The notes under the pieces are model-generated. The model did no database searches. It was not told where the DNA came from and worked only from the letters and a program-made list of their open reading frames with translations. A stretch of DNA of 64,000 nt, taken from MM2 sp035460165 (GTDB lineage Bacteria; Pseudomonadota; Gammaproteobacteria; Burkholderiales; Methylophilaceae). Below, one piece after another: positions 50,076 through 58,192 of this stretch (the stretch's first letter is position 1; each line of letters opens with the position of its first letter). The translations under genes and the position numbers were made by a program. Location: NCBI GenBank assembly GCA_035460165.1, contig DATHWW010000002.1:1-64000 (forward strand), in the 5' to 3' direction.

Positions 50076-51272
50076 TTATTCTTCTGACTCGGATGTAGCC
50101 GTGATCCTGTGTATCGTTAGATCGGCACCGTTGTATTCTTGCTCTGCATCAAGGCGAATGCCGACCACGGCCTTCAACAGACCGTACACAACAAAGCCGC
50201 CGACAAGCGCAATACCGATTCCGGCCAACGTGCCCAGCACTTGCGACATGAAGCTGACACCGCCCATGCCGCCCAGTGCCTTGGCCCCGAAAATGCCGAC
50301 GGCGATGCCGCCCCAGGCACCGCACAGTCCGTGCAAAGGCCAGACGCCGAGTACGTCGTCGATTTTCCAGCGATTCTGCGTCAACGTAAATGCCCAGACA
50401 AACAGGCCGCCGGCGACGGCGCCTGTCGCAAGCGCGCCCAGTGGGTGCATCACGTCGGAGCCGGCGCAGACCGCGACCAGACCGGCCAAGGGGCCGTTGT
50501 GCACGAAACCGGGGTCGTTCTTGCCGAAGACCAACGCCGCCAGCGTACCGCCGACCAGCGCCATCAGCGAATTCATCGCCACCAGCCCGGTGACGGCCTG
50601 CAAAGTTTGCGCAGACATCACATTGAAGCCGAACCAGCCGACCGTAAGGATCCATGCCCCTAGTGCCAGAAAAGGAATGTTGGATGGCGGGAAAGCGTGC
50701 AGGCGCCCATCCTTGCCATAACGGCCATTGCGCGCGCCCAGCAGGATTACTGCCCCCAGGGCTATCCAGCCGCCCATCGCATGGACGACCACCGAACCGG
50801 CAAAGTCATGGAATTTTGCACCAAAACTGGCATTCACCCAGTCTTGTAGACCGAAATGACCGTTCCAGGCAATGCCTTCGAAAAACGGGTATACCAAGCC
50901 CACCAGCGCAAAGGTAGCGGCAATTTGCGGATTGAATCTCGCACGCTCGGCAATGCCGCCGGAAACGATGGCGGGAATTGCTGCAGCAAAAGTCAGCAGG
51001 AAGAAGAACTTGACCAATTCATAGCCATTCTTGGCCGCCAGTACTTCCGCTCCCTGCAGAAAACCGACGCCATAGGCGATGCCGTAACCGATAAAGAAAT
51101 AAGCGATAGTGGAAACTGAGAAATCCACCATGATCTTGACCAAGGCGTTGACTTGGTTCTTATGGCGCACCGTCCCTACTTCCAAAAATGCGAATCCTGC
51201 GTGCATTGCAAGCACCATAATGGCGCCTAGAAGTACAAAAAGAACGTCATTCGCGGACTGAACAGCCTCCAT
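50076..51272 (-). CDS. amtB: Ammonium transporter AmtB
   Basis: 398 residues with 11 membrane segments expected. The twin-His pore residues are in FAGSVVVHAMGGWIALGAVI and VWPLHGLCGAWGGIAVGIFG; the Amt signature DFAGS is present, and the Phe gate region lies in the middle. It imports ammonium under nitrogen limitation. No signal peptide is evident; translation begins close to the first membrane segment. AGGGGAG precedes the ATG. A sigma-54 promoter and two NtrC-like palindromes lie upstream. No glnK gene is adjacent, unlike the common glnK-amtB pair. Confidence 0.95.
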   Translation of the reverse strand: MEAVQSANDVLFVLLGAIMVLAMHAGFAFLEVGTVRHKNQVNALVKIMVDFSVSTIAYFFIGYGIAYGVGFLQGAEVLAAKNGYELVKFFFLLTFAAAIPAIVSGGIAERARFNPQIAATFALVGLVYPFFEGIAWNGHFGLQDWVNASFGAKFHDFAGSVVVHAMGGWIALGAVILLGARNGRYGKDGRLHAFPPSNIPFLALGAWILTVGWFGFNVMSAQTLQAVTGLVAMNSLMALVGGTLAALVFGKNDPGFVHNGPLAGLVAVCAGSDVMHPLGALATGAVAGGLFVWAFTLTQNRWKIDDVLGVWPLHGLCGAWGGIAVGIFGAKALGGMGGVSFMSQVLGTLAGIGIALVGGFVVYGLLKAVVGIRLDAEQEYNGADLTIHRITATSESEE

Positions 51273-51307
51273 TTTTCTCCCCTTTATAATAAATAATCGG
51301 CTTTTTA

Positions 51308-51325
51308 ATGCAATTTTTGCGCCAA
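51308..51325 (-). promoter_or_regulatory. Sigma-54 (-24/-12) promoter of amtB
   Basis: Minus strand TTGGCGCAAAAATTGCAT: the GG doublet (51323-51322) and GC doublet (51311-51310) are exactly 10 bases apart, with TTGGC and TTGCA contexts. The start would fall near 51298, 26 bases before the amtB ATG. Confidence 0.82.
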
Positions 51326-51391
51326 AAATTCAAGCCATTGTTTAGAAAAGTAATTGATTCAACCCGCTTTCTAATAATGCCCCACTATTGT

Positions 51392-51407
51392 GCGCACCAT
51401 AGTGCGC
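51392..51407. promoter_or_regulatory. NtrC-like palindrome 1
   Basis: GCGCAC (51392-51397) and GTGCGC (51402-51407) with a 4-base spacer. It lies about 70-85 bases upstream of the sigma-54 element, a usual enhancer distance. Confidence 0.55.
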
Positions 51408-51424
51408 TGCATTATTTTGGTGCA
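51408..51424. promoter_or_regulatory. NtrC-like site 2
   Basis: TGCATTATTTTGGTGCA matches the NtrC consensus TGCACC-N5-GGTGCA at the outer TGCA arms and the GGTGCA half. It abuts palindrome 1, forming a tandem enhancer. Confidence 0.65.
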
Positions 51425-51496
51425 AATACTTGCTATTCTTTACTTCCGCAATCGAAAGTTCCATCCTCTCTTTATAAAGCCACGGAGCACTTGCAT

Positions 51497-52975
51497 ATGT
51501 TTGAGTCTGCCGAGCTTGAGCATCAGATCGACAAGGAAATCTACCGACAGGAAGTACCAGCCTTGCGTGCAGCACTGCTGGAGGCGCAACTTGATTTGCT
51601 CGAATCAAGACGGTTTCCGGTCGTTATTCTGATCGGAGGCGTCGATGGTGCCGGGAAAGGCGAGACGGTCAATAAACTTAACGAGTGGATGGACCCGCGT
51701 CATATCGATACCTATGCGTTCGGCCAGGCCTCTGACGAAGAAGCCGAGCGACCCCATATGTGGCGCTATTGGCGCACCTTGCCACCCAAAGGGAAGGTCG
51801 GCATATATTTCGGGGCATGGTATAGCGATCCCATCGTCAAGCGCGTATATGGCGAAATCAAGGACGAAACGCTGGTCGAGTCCATGGAGGAAATCCTCCG
51901 TTTCGAGAAAATGCTGATCGACGAAGGGGCACTTGTACTGAAGTTCTGGCTTCATCTATCCAAAGAGCAACAGAAGGCACGAATAGACAAGCTGAAAAGC
52001 GACCCGATGACCCGCTGGCGAATCTCCGACCAAGACAAAAAACACTACAAGCTATACGACAAATTCAAATCGGTAGCCGAGCATGTGTTACGGGAAACCA
52101 GCACCGCCGGCGCGCCCTGGATCATCGTCGAGGGCTACGACTCGAACTACCGCAACCTGACCGTCGGCCAACACATCCTGCAGGCCATGCGTGGCCATCT
52201 CGATAATGCCCAGACATCACAACCCGCGCTAAATGCCCCGCCACTGATGACGTCGGTCGATGACACCTCCCTCCTCTCGCAACTCGATTTGTCGCACAAG
52301 CTTGAGGACGAGGAGTACGGCGAAAAACTGGAACGCTATCAGGGCAAGCTGAACAAACTCACGCGCAATCCCGGATTCAGCGATCTCTCCGTCATATGCG
52401 TCTTCGAAGGACCCGATGCCGCCGGCAAGGGCGGCTGCATTCGCCGCATTACGCAGGCAGTGGACGCCCGCTTCTTTCGCGTCATCCCCATCGCCGCACC
52501 CACCGAGGAGGAGCGCGCCCAGCCCTATCTGTGGCGTTTCTGGCGTCACATCCCTGGTCACGGAAATCTGACAATATTCGACCGCTCCTGGTACGGGCGC
52601 GTTTTGGTTGAACGTATAGAAGGATTTTGCAGCGAATATGACTGGATGCGCGCTTATGGCGAAATCAATGATTTCGAGGGGCAACTCGGTCGCCAAAATT
52701 TCGTTGTCGTGAAATTCTGGCTGCAAATTAGCAAGGACGAACAATTGCGGCGTTTCGACGAACGCCAGAATACGCCCTATAAACGATTCAAGATCACCGA
52801 GGAAGACTGGCGCAATCGCGACCAGTGGGCGGCATATGAAAAGGCGGTGTGCGACATGATAGACCGAACCAGCACCGACCATGCGCCATGGACGCTGATT
52901 GAGGCTAACGACAAGAACTATGCGCGCATCAAGGTGCTGAAAACCTTGTGCGAGCGTATCGGAAAAGCACTTTAG
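51497..52975 (+). CDS. pap: Two-domain PPK2, polyphosphate:AMP phosphotransferase
   Basis: 492 residues from the ATG at 51497 (GGAG upstream); the frame is open from 51308, but that extension overlaps the amtB promoter and lacks homology. Two PPK2 domains are in tandem: the first with Walker A GGVDGAGKGETVNKLNEW, the second with FEGPDAAGKGGCIRRITQAV and lid IFDRSWYGRVLVERIEGF. Two-domain (class II) PPK2 enzymes make ADP from AMP and polyphosphate. The N-terminal half has FGAWYSDP instead of the RSWYG lid, so catalysis is likely in the second domain. It is divergent from amtB. Confidence 0.92.
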   Translation: MFESAELEHQIDKEIYRQEVPALRAALLEAQLDLLESRRFPVVILIGGVDGAGKGETVNKLNEWMDPRHIDTYAFGQASDEEAERPHMWRYWRTLPPKGKVGIYFGAWYSDPIVKRVYGEIKDETLVESMEEILRFEKMLIDEGALVLKFWLHLSKEQQKARIDKLKSDPMTRWRISDQDKKHYKLYDKFKSVAEHVLRETSTAGAPWIIVEGYDSNYRNLTVGQHILQAMRGHLDNAQTSQPALNAPPLMTSVDDTSLLSQLDLSHKLEDEEYGEKLERYQGKLNKLTRNPGFSDLSVICVFEGPDAAGKGGCIRRITQAVDARFFRVIPIAAPTEEERAQPYLWRFWRHIPGHGNLTIFDRSWYGRVLVERIEGFCSEYDWMRAYGEINDFEGQLGRQNFVVVKFWLQISKDEQLRRFDERQNTPYKRFKITEEDWRNRDQWAAYEKAVCDMIDRTSTDHAPWTLIEANDKNYARIKVLKTLCERIGKAL

Positions 52976-53646
52976 GTTTGTTCTTGCTGCGCATCCAGCA
53001 CGAGGTGGCTAGCGGCTTCGGGATCGCCTATCCAGAAATAATAGAACTCACGCACGACAATCTGGAATAGCAGCCGGGTTTCCTTCATTGCGAATAATGG
53101 CAGCGTCGTGTCGACCGCTTTACGGTAGAGATTCGCCTCTTTAACTGCGGCCCCACGCAAACGCACCAACAGGAGTTTCACCAGCTTGCTACGCGTTTCC
53201 ACCACAGATTTCTCGGCACCTTCGTCGCGCAAGGCGGATGCGTAAGCTTTTAACGGCCATGTTTCGGCCAGTTCGAATTTTTCCTGATCTATGCTTTTCC
53301 AGAGTGTCCGCAGATTCTCCAACGGGACATGATCGTGCAACCCGGCGATATCGTACCCGCCCCCGGAGTGCATCGCCGCAATCGATTTGATATCACTGGC
53401 CCAGAAATAATAGTACTCGCGCGCCACCGTGAGGAACGCCGGCCAGGCCGTTCTCTCCAACAGGTCCAGCACACACTCGGTTTGATCGCGATACGCATTC
53501 CCGTCCATCGGCTGGCTTTCGAGCAGCGGCAGCAGATTCAATAGCAATGCCCTGCGCTGCGCCAGATTGTCGGAGGTCGCCCCTTTGCCTTCCAGAAAGC
53601 GCAAATAGGCGTTGAAAGCGTCCAGTTCCCGGTTGTTTTTTGTCAT
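52972..53646 (-). CDS. Unknown protein with internal duplication, at the end of the fliL-fliR operon
   Basis: 224 residues, start ATG directly abutting the fliR stop (0 bases between), so it is probably translated with fliR. Two copies of a motif are visible: FLTVAREYYYFWASDIKSIA near 72-91 and FQIVVREFYYFWIGDPEAAS near 195-214. Each follows a helical stretch, so the protein may be a tandem duplicate of a small helical domain. No signal peptide or membrane segment. Its stop overlaps the convergent ppk2 stop region by four bases. No family is recognised; flagellar association is suggested only by position. Confidence 0.7.
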   Translation of the reverse strand: MTKNNRELDAFNAYLRFLEGKGATSDNLAQRRALLLNLLPLLESQPMDGNAYRDQTECVLDLLERTAWPAFLTVAREYYYFWASDIKSIAAMHSGGGYDIAGLHDHVPLENLRTLWKSIDQEKFELAETWPLKAYASALRDEGAEKSVVETRSKLVKLLLVRLRGAAVKEANLYRKAVDTTLPLFAMKETRLLFQIVVREFYYFWIGDPEAASHLVLDAQQEQT

Positions 53647-54444
53647 TTAGAATGCCGCCGGATAATTTGCATCGGATGCGATTTTCATCATTGTCATGAT
53701 TGATGCTTCTATCATCGAACTGAATATGGGCAACAAATAACCCATCGAAATCGAGATTACCACGAAGCCGACTGCGAGCGTCAGCGGGAAACCCACAGCA
53801 AAAATATTCAGCTGCGGCGCGGCGCGCGTCAGAATCGCCAATGCTACGTTCACCATCATCAATACCGCGATAACCGGCAACGCAATCAAAACGCCGCCGC
53901 GAAAGATTTCCCCACCCCACAACGCCAACGTTTTCCAGCCTTCGCCGGCAAGCGGATGCAAACCTATCGGCAATACCTGGAAGCTCTCGACCAGCGCCGT
54001 AATGACCAGCAAATGGCCATTGATGGCAAGAAACAGCAACATGGCGACGATGCCCAGGAACTGCCCCATGACGGGGACTTGCGCAGAGTTCTGCGGATCG
54101 AAAAAGGTCGCAAAGCCCAAGCCCATCTGCAGCCCCATGATGTGACCCGCCATTTCAACCGCGGAGAAAACGATGCGGATCGCCAACCCCATGGCAAAGC
54201 CGATCATCAATTGCTGCGCCACAATGAACAAGCCATGGCCGGAGGCAGGCTGCACCTGCGGCAAAGGGCCGATCAACGGAGCGACCAGAATGGTCAGCAC
54301 AAAGGCAAAACCGATTTTGGTGGTAGCCGGAATACCGCGCGCACCAAAAAACGGGGCGGTGGCAACCAGGGCAAGTATCCGAAAAAAAGGCCAGAAGAAC
54401 GCCGCGATCCAGACGTCCATTTGCGCAGAGGTGAAGCTAATCAC
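53647..54444 (-). CDS. fliR: Flagellar export gate protein FliR
   Basis: 265 residues from a GTG at 54444 (GAGAGGA just upstream; VISFTSAQMDVWIAAFFWPF is the normal FliR N-terminus). About six membrane segments, with ILALVATAPFFGARGIPATT and PQLNIFAVGFPLTLAVGFVV blocks typical of FliR/SctT. It forms the FliPQR export gate in the flagellar type III apparatus. Last recognised flagellar gene of the fliL-to-fliR operon. Confidence 0.95.
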   Translation of the reverse strand: MISFTSAQMDVWIAAFFWPFFRILALVATAPFFGARGIPATTKIGFAFVLTILVAPLIGPLPQVQPASGHGLFIVAQQLMIGFAMGLAIRIVFSAVEMAGHIMGLQMGLGFATFFDPQNSAQVPVMGQFLGIVAMLLFLAINGHLLVITALVESFQVLPIGLHPLAGEGWKTLALWGGEIFRGGVLIALPVIAVLMMVNVALAILTRAAPQLNIFAVGFPLTLAVGFVVISISMGYLLPIFSSMIEASIMTMMKIASDANYPAAF

Positions 54445-54458
54445 TTCCTCTCACGCTT

Positions 54459-54728
54459 CTATCCGATCATGCCCGGAATACTGGTAAACAGCCGACGCAT
54501 ATAATCGAGCATCATGTTCAACATCCATGGCCCAGCCAGAATCAACACGAATACCAGGACCAGCAGCTTGGGAATGAACGACAAGGTCATTTCGTTGATT
54601 TGCGTCGCCGCTTGAAACAGGCTCACCAGCAAGCCCGTTGCCAATGCCGCACCGAGCATTGGCGCCGATATCAGCACGGTCATTTCCAAGGCCTGCTGCG
54701 TCAATGTTAGAACGGTTTCAGGTGTCAT
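54459..54728 (-). CDS. fliQ: Flagellar export gate protein FliQ
   Basis: 89 residues with two membrane segments (ETVLTLTQQALEMTVLISAP and LLVLVFVLILAGPWMLNMML) and the family loop GLLVSLFQAATQINEMTLSF. Part of the FliP5Q4R1 export gate. It lies 12 bases after fliP and 14 before fliR. Confidence 0.96.
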   Translation of the reverse strand: MTPETVLTLTQQALEMTVLISAPMLGAALATGLLVSLFQAATQINEMTLSFIPKLLVLVFVLILAGPWMLNMMLDYMRRLFTSIPGMIG

Positions 54729-54740
54729 CGGCGCCTCAGA

Positions 54741-55484
54741 CTACACATAAAAGCTTTGTACCAGCGAGCCGATCAGCAGACTCCATCCATCCACCAACAC
54801 GAACAGCATCAACTTGAATGGGAAGGATATCGTCACCGGCGACAGCATCATCATACCCATGGACATCAGCACGCTAGCAACCACCATGTCGATGATCAGA
54901 AAAGGAATGAATATCACGAAACCGATCTGAAAGGCGGTCTTGAGTTCGCTAATCACATAGGCAGGCACCAGCACTTTGAGCGGAACAGCCTCCGGCCCTT
55001 GCAATGGTGGGGTCTTGGAAAGCTTCACGAACAAAGCCAGATCTTCCTGCCGCGTCTGTTGCAGCATGAACGCTTTCAAGGGTTCGGAGCCTTTTTCCAG
55101 CGCCTGCATGACATTCATCTGGTCGGTAAGATAGGGTTGCAATGCTTCGTTATTGATCCTGTCGAATACCGGAGCCATCACGAAGAATGTCAAGAAAATA
55201 GAAAGGCCGATCAACACCTGGTTGGGCGGGGATTGCAAGGTGCCAAGTGCTTGCCGCAACAATGAAAGCACAATGATGATGCGGGTAAAAGCCGTCATCA
55301 TCAGGAGCACTGCCGGCAGGAAAGTCAGCGACGTCAGCAGGATCAGCGTTTGCAGGCTGAGCGAGTAGCTTTGCCCACCACCTGGGGCTGGAGTGCTGGT
55401 AAATGCCGGGATGCCTGTCTCCGCAACAGCCACCATCGGCACCAGCAGCAAAAGCAATGCTAACCAGAAACTTCTTGATCTCAC
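54741..55484 (-). CDS. fliP: Flagellar export gate protein FliP
   Basis: 247 residues from a GTG at 55484 that overlaps the fliO stop. Signal peptide (SFWLALLLLLVPMVAVA-ET), then four membrane segments with FTRIIIVLSLLRQALGTLQS, PPNQVLIGLSIFLTFFVMAP, and the C-terminal MMLSPVTISFPFKLMLFVLV. Main subunit of the FliPQR gate. Confidence 0.96.
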   Translation of the reverse strand: MRSRSFWLALLLLLVPMVAVAETGIPAFTSTPAPGGGQSYSLSLQTLILLTSLTFLPAVLLMMTAFTRIIIVLSLLRQALGTLQSPPNQVLIGLSIFLTFFVMAPVFDRINNEALQPYLTDQMNVMQALEKGSEPLKAFMLQQTRQEDLALFVKLSKTPPLQGPEAVPLKVLVPAYVISELKTAFQIGFVIFIPFLIIDMVVASVLMSMGMMMLSPVTISFPFKLMLFVLVDGWSLLIGSLVQSFYV

Positions 55485-55945
55485 GCCCGCCCTCGCTGGT
55501 TAAGCATTTCTTTAAGGCGCACATAGAACGATTCTGCTGACAAATCCGGCGAGGAGCCTGCAGCTTCGCCTTCAGGCCTCGGCATTTGATGCAGCGCGGA
55601 AATATGCCCGGGAGCGACGCCAAGCACCAAACGGGTATCGCCCACATCCACCAGCACTACGCGCTCCTTGGGGCCGACCGCCACGCCGCCAACGACTCGT
55701 AGCGCCCCCGATGCCGCCACCTGCCCTGGCGCAAGCTTGCGCAACAACCAGGCGGTTCCGCCAATGGCGGCCAACACCATGCCTAGCCCGAACAGCACCT
55801 GAAGCAAGCTGAAGAAAGAAGTCGTAGCGACCGGCGGAGCTGCGGTCTCCGCCGCGGCCGAGACCATGGATATGGATAAAAGCAGAAACAGACAGGCAAG
55901 CTGTGCCCTATCGCACGAGAATCGCGTGGATAAAGCCAGACTCAT
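55481..55945 (-). CDS. fliO: Flagellar biosynthesis protein FliO
   Basis: 154 residues from the ATG at 55945, which overlaps the fliN stop as ATGA; the frame is open further upstream but inside fliN. A signal-like N-terminus (AQLACLFLLLSISMVSAA) is followed by a membrane segment (LLQVLFGLGMVLAAIGGTAW) and the FliO domain (ALRVVGGVAVGPKERVVLVD, RLVLGVAPGHISALHQM). FliO assists FliP assembly. Confidence 0.9.
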   Translation of the reverse strand: MSLALSTRFSCDRAQLACLFLLLSISMVSAAAETAAPPVATTSFFSLLQVLFGLGMVLAAIGGTAWLLRKLAPGQVAASGALRVVGGVAVGPKERVVLVDVGDTRLVLGVAPGHISALHQMPRPEGEAAGSSPDLSAESFYVRLKEMLNQRGRA

Positions 55946-56382
55946 CGGAGTTTTTTTATTCGTTCTGAAGGAGTAATGATGTCGGTCAAGCGAATGCCGA
56001 ACTTTTCGTTCACAACCACTACCTCGCCTTGCGCTACCAAACAACCATTCACGAACACGTCGAGAGGTTCGCCGGCGAGTTCATTCAACTCGACGACCGA
56101 GCCTTGCGCGAGTTGCAGGAGGTTGCGGATGGGCATCTTGGTACGACCAAGCTCAACGGTAAGCTGGATAGGAATATCCATTACCAGCTCGAGATTCTTG
56201 GTCGCTTCCGGGGAAAGGCCTGAGATGTCGGGATTGAGATTGCCGAACACAGCCGGCTTCACGTCTTCGGCAGGACTGCTGGCAGGCTGCTCGGTCGCTT
56301 CCGACTCTGCTTGCTCGGCCATCGCTGCCGCCCAATCGTCGGCGGTAAACTGCTCGTTGGCGCTGGCGTCTTCTTCTGCCAT
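55942..56382 (-). CDS. fliN: Flagellar motor switch protein FliN
   Basis: 146 residues. An acidic Ala/Glu-rich N-terminal part (1-60) precedes the SpoA domain (about 68-146): MDIPIQLTVELGRTKMPIRN, QGSVVELNELAGEPLDVFVN and EVVVVNEKFGIRLTDIITPS. It forms the C-ring with FliM and FliG. It is 52 bases after fliM and overlaps fliO by four bases. Confidence 0.95.
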   Translation of the reverse strand: MAEEDASANEQFTADDWAAAMAEQAESEATEQPASSPAEDVKPAVFGNLNPDISGLSPEATKNLELVMDIPIQLTVELGRTKMPIRNLLQLAQGSVVELNELAGEPLDVFVNGCLVAQGEVVVVNEKFGIRLTDIITPSERIKKLR

Positions 56383-56434
56383 CTAACCTACCCCAAGAAA
56401 AATTGCGTGCGCGATATGCGCTGAAACAACCCGG

Positions 56435-57424
56435 CTATCCTGCCAGACTGCTTTCAGCCGCGAGAAACTTCTTGACCTTGAGCGCGTACTGGCCATTGTG
56501 AACCCCATACCCGCATTCCAGCACCGGAACCCCTTCAACATGCGCGGTAATCGAATCCGGAATATCCAGCGATATCACATCGCCGATCTTCATTTCCAGC
56601 AATTCGCGCACGGTCAATTCGGCTTCGGTCAGGTTGGCAACCAGTTTGACTTCCGTCGACTGCACCTGGCTGCTTAGGAAATTGACCCAGCGCTCGTCAA
56701 CCTCCATGCGATCGCCGTGCATGTCTTCATACAACTGGTCGCGGATCGGTTCAATCATAGCATAGGGCATGCATACGTGAAAATCGCCGCCGACCGGGCC
56801 GATCTCGATATTGAAGGTAGTCACCACGACCACTTCGCTCGGCGTGGCGATGTTCGCAAACTGCGTATTCATTTCCGAACGGATGTAATCGAACTTGATC
56901 GGGTGGACAGGCGCCCAGGCTTTTTCCAGCTCCCCGGTCGCCACCCCCAGCAGATTGCGGATGATACGCTGCTCGGTCTGTGTGAAGTCCCGTCCCTCAA
57001 CGCGCGTGTGATACCGACCATCGCCGCCAAAGAGATTGTCGATGACCATGAACACCAGATTCGGATCGAAAATCAACAGCGCCGTACCGCGCAAGGGCTT
57101 GACATGCATCAGATTGAGATTGGTGGGAACCACCAGATTGCGAACAAATTCCGCATACTTCAACAACTTCACCGGACCGACCGAAATCTCGGCCGTACGG
57201 CGAGTGAAGTTGAACAAACCAATACGAAGATTACGTGCGAAACGTTCGTTGATGACCTCCATCGTGGGCATGCGGCCCCGTACGATGCGATCCTGGCTTG
57301 CGAGATTGTAGCTTTGAATGCCGACAGCTTCTCCTGCGTGCGCATCTTCGGCCGCATCGGATTCGCCGCTTACCCCTTTCAGCAGGGCATCGACTTCTTC
57401 CTGTGACAGGATATCGTCAGACAT
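56435..57424 (-). CDS. fliM: Flagellar motor switch protein FliM
   Basis: 329 residues. The N-terminal CheY-P-binding peptide is SDDILSQEEVDALLKGV, followed by the CheC-like middle domain (SQDRIVRGRMPTMEVINERF, and GGDGRYHTRVEGRDFTQTEQ) and a C-terminal SpoA domain (GDVISLDIPDSITAHVEGVP). It couples chemotaxis signals to motor switching. Between fliL and fliN in the usual order. Confidence 0.97.
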   Translation of the reverse strand: MSDDILSQEEVDALLKGVSGESDAAEDAHAGEAVGIQSYNLASQDRIVRGRMPTMEVINERFARNLRIGLFNFTRRTAEISVGPVKLLKYAEFVRNLVVPTNLNLMHVKPLRGTALLIFDPNLVFMVIDNLFGGDGRYHTRVEGRDFTQTEQRIIRNLLGVATGELEKAWAPVHPIKFDYIRSEMNTQFANIATPSEVVVVTTFNIEIGPVGGDFHVCMPYAMIEPIRDQLYEDMHGDRMEVDERWVNFLSSQVQSTEVKLVANLTEAELTVRELLEMKIGDVISLDIPDSITAHVEGVPVLECGYGVHNGQYALKVKKFLAAESSLAG

Positions 57425-57456
57425 ATCTCAATTTAGTTTGCTCAATTCAATCTGCC

Positions 57457-57978
57457 TTATTGCACGATGAAGGAAGCTGGCAAGATCACTTCCTTCACAC
57501 CCTTCTTGGCGACTTCGCCAGGCCGGACTTCCAATGTTTCGTTTACGACTTTCTTCAGATCATCCTTAAGCTTCACATCGCTGCCTGGCGCCAGCATCTC
57601 CGCCATGGTCTTGGTGCGCAGCAGGCTGCTGATACGATCGCTCAATTTGGACTTCTTCTCTTCAACGAGCTTGGCCGTTTCTTCATTGGCCACCTCCAGC
57701 TCAAGCTTTGGAACCTGCAGATAATGGGCAGAACCGTCTTCGGATTGAATATTGACCGTAAACTTCTCTTCGAAAGGGACCAGAACGGTCTTGGCATGCT
57801 CTACCTCCGCATGCACTGCCTCTTTCTTCGCCTTGCCCTTCTTCCCTTCGCCGCCGAGGAGCAGGAAGGCCGCGGCCCCGCCCGCAATCGCCAATGCCAG
57901 CACGGCAATGATGATAATCAACAACTTTTTGCTTTTACGCGGAGGAACGACCTCCGCAGCCACGTCTTCCTTGGCCAT
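57457..57978 (-). CDS. fliL: Flagellar basal-body protein FliL
   Basis: 173 residues. A short cytoplasmic N-terminus with basic KSKK is followed by one membrane segment (LLIIIIAVLALAIAGGAAAF) and a Lys/Gly linker, then the periplasmic FliL domain with LVPFEEKFTVNIQSEDGSAH and DRISSLLRTKTMAEMLAPGS. It supports stator function. First gene of the second flagellar operon: a terminator lies upstream, and GGAG precedes the ATG. Confidence 0.94.
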   Translation of the reverse strand: MAKEDVAAEVVPPRKSKKLLIIIIAVLALAIAGGAAAFLLLGGEGKKGKAKKEAVHAEVEHAKTVLVPFEEKFTVNIQSEDGSAHYLQVPKLELEVANEETAKLVEEKKSKLSDRISSLLRTKTMAEMLAPGSDVKLKDDLKKVVNETLEVRPGEVAKKGVKEVILPASFIVQ

Positions 57979-58129
57979 TACCGCTCCATCTGATTTACGC
58001 TAAATGGACGGACTAAACCCATCCTCTATCACTCAAGCGGTTTATAACCTTAATTCTCATAAAAAACAAGTGGTTTTGCCATATTATTTATGCGATTTGT
58101 CAGACCATTCGGACGATATCAGCAACATA

Positions 58130-58154
58130 AAACAAAAGGCGCCGCTAGGGCGCC
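58130..58154 (-). terminator. Terminator between fliK and fliL
   Basis: GGCGCC (58138-58143) and GGCGCC (58149-58154) pair over a 5-base loop. On the minus strand the stem is followed by TTTTGTTTT. It ends the fliF-to-fliK transcript about 40 bases after the fliK stop. Confidence 0.8.
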
Positions 58155-58192
58155 AGGAAGGTGCGGCAGTTATCCGCACACGTAATTGATTA

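Noticed and set aside
51308..51496. N-terminal extension of the PPK2 gene
   Set aside because: It covers the sigma-54 promoter and NtrC-like sites of amtB and has no PPK2 homology; ATG 51497 has a GGAG site.
57979..58130. Sigma-54 promoter for fliL (TGGCAAAACCACTTGTT on the minus strand)
   Set aside because: The GG doublet is followed after 10 bases by TG instead of the required GC.
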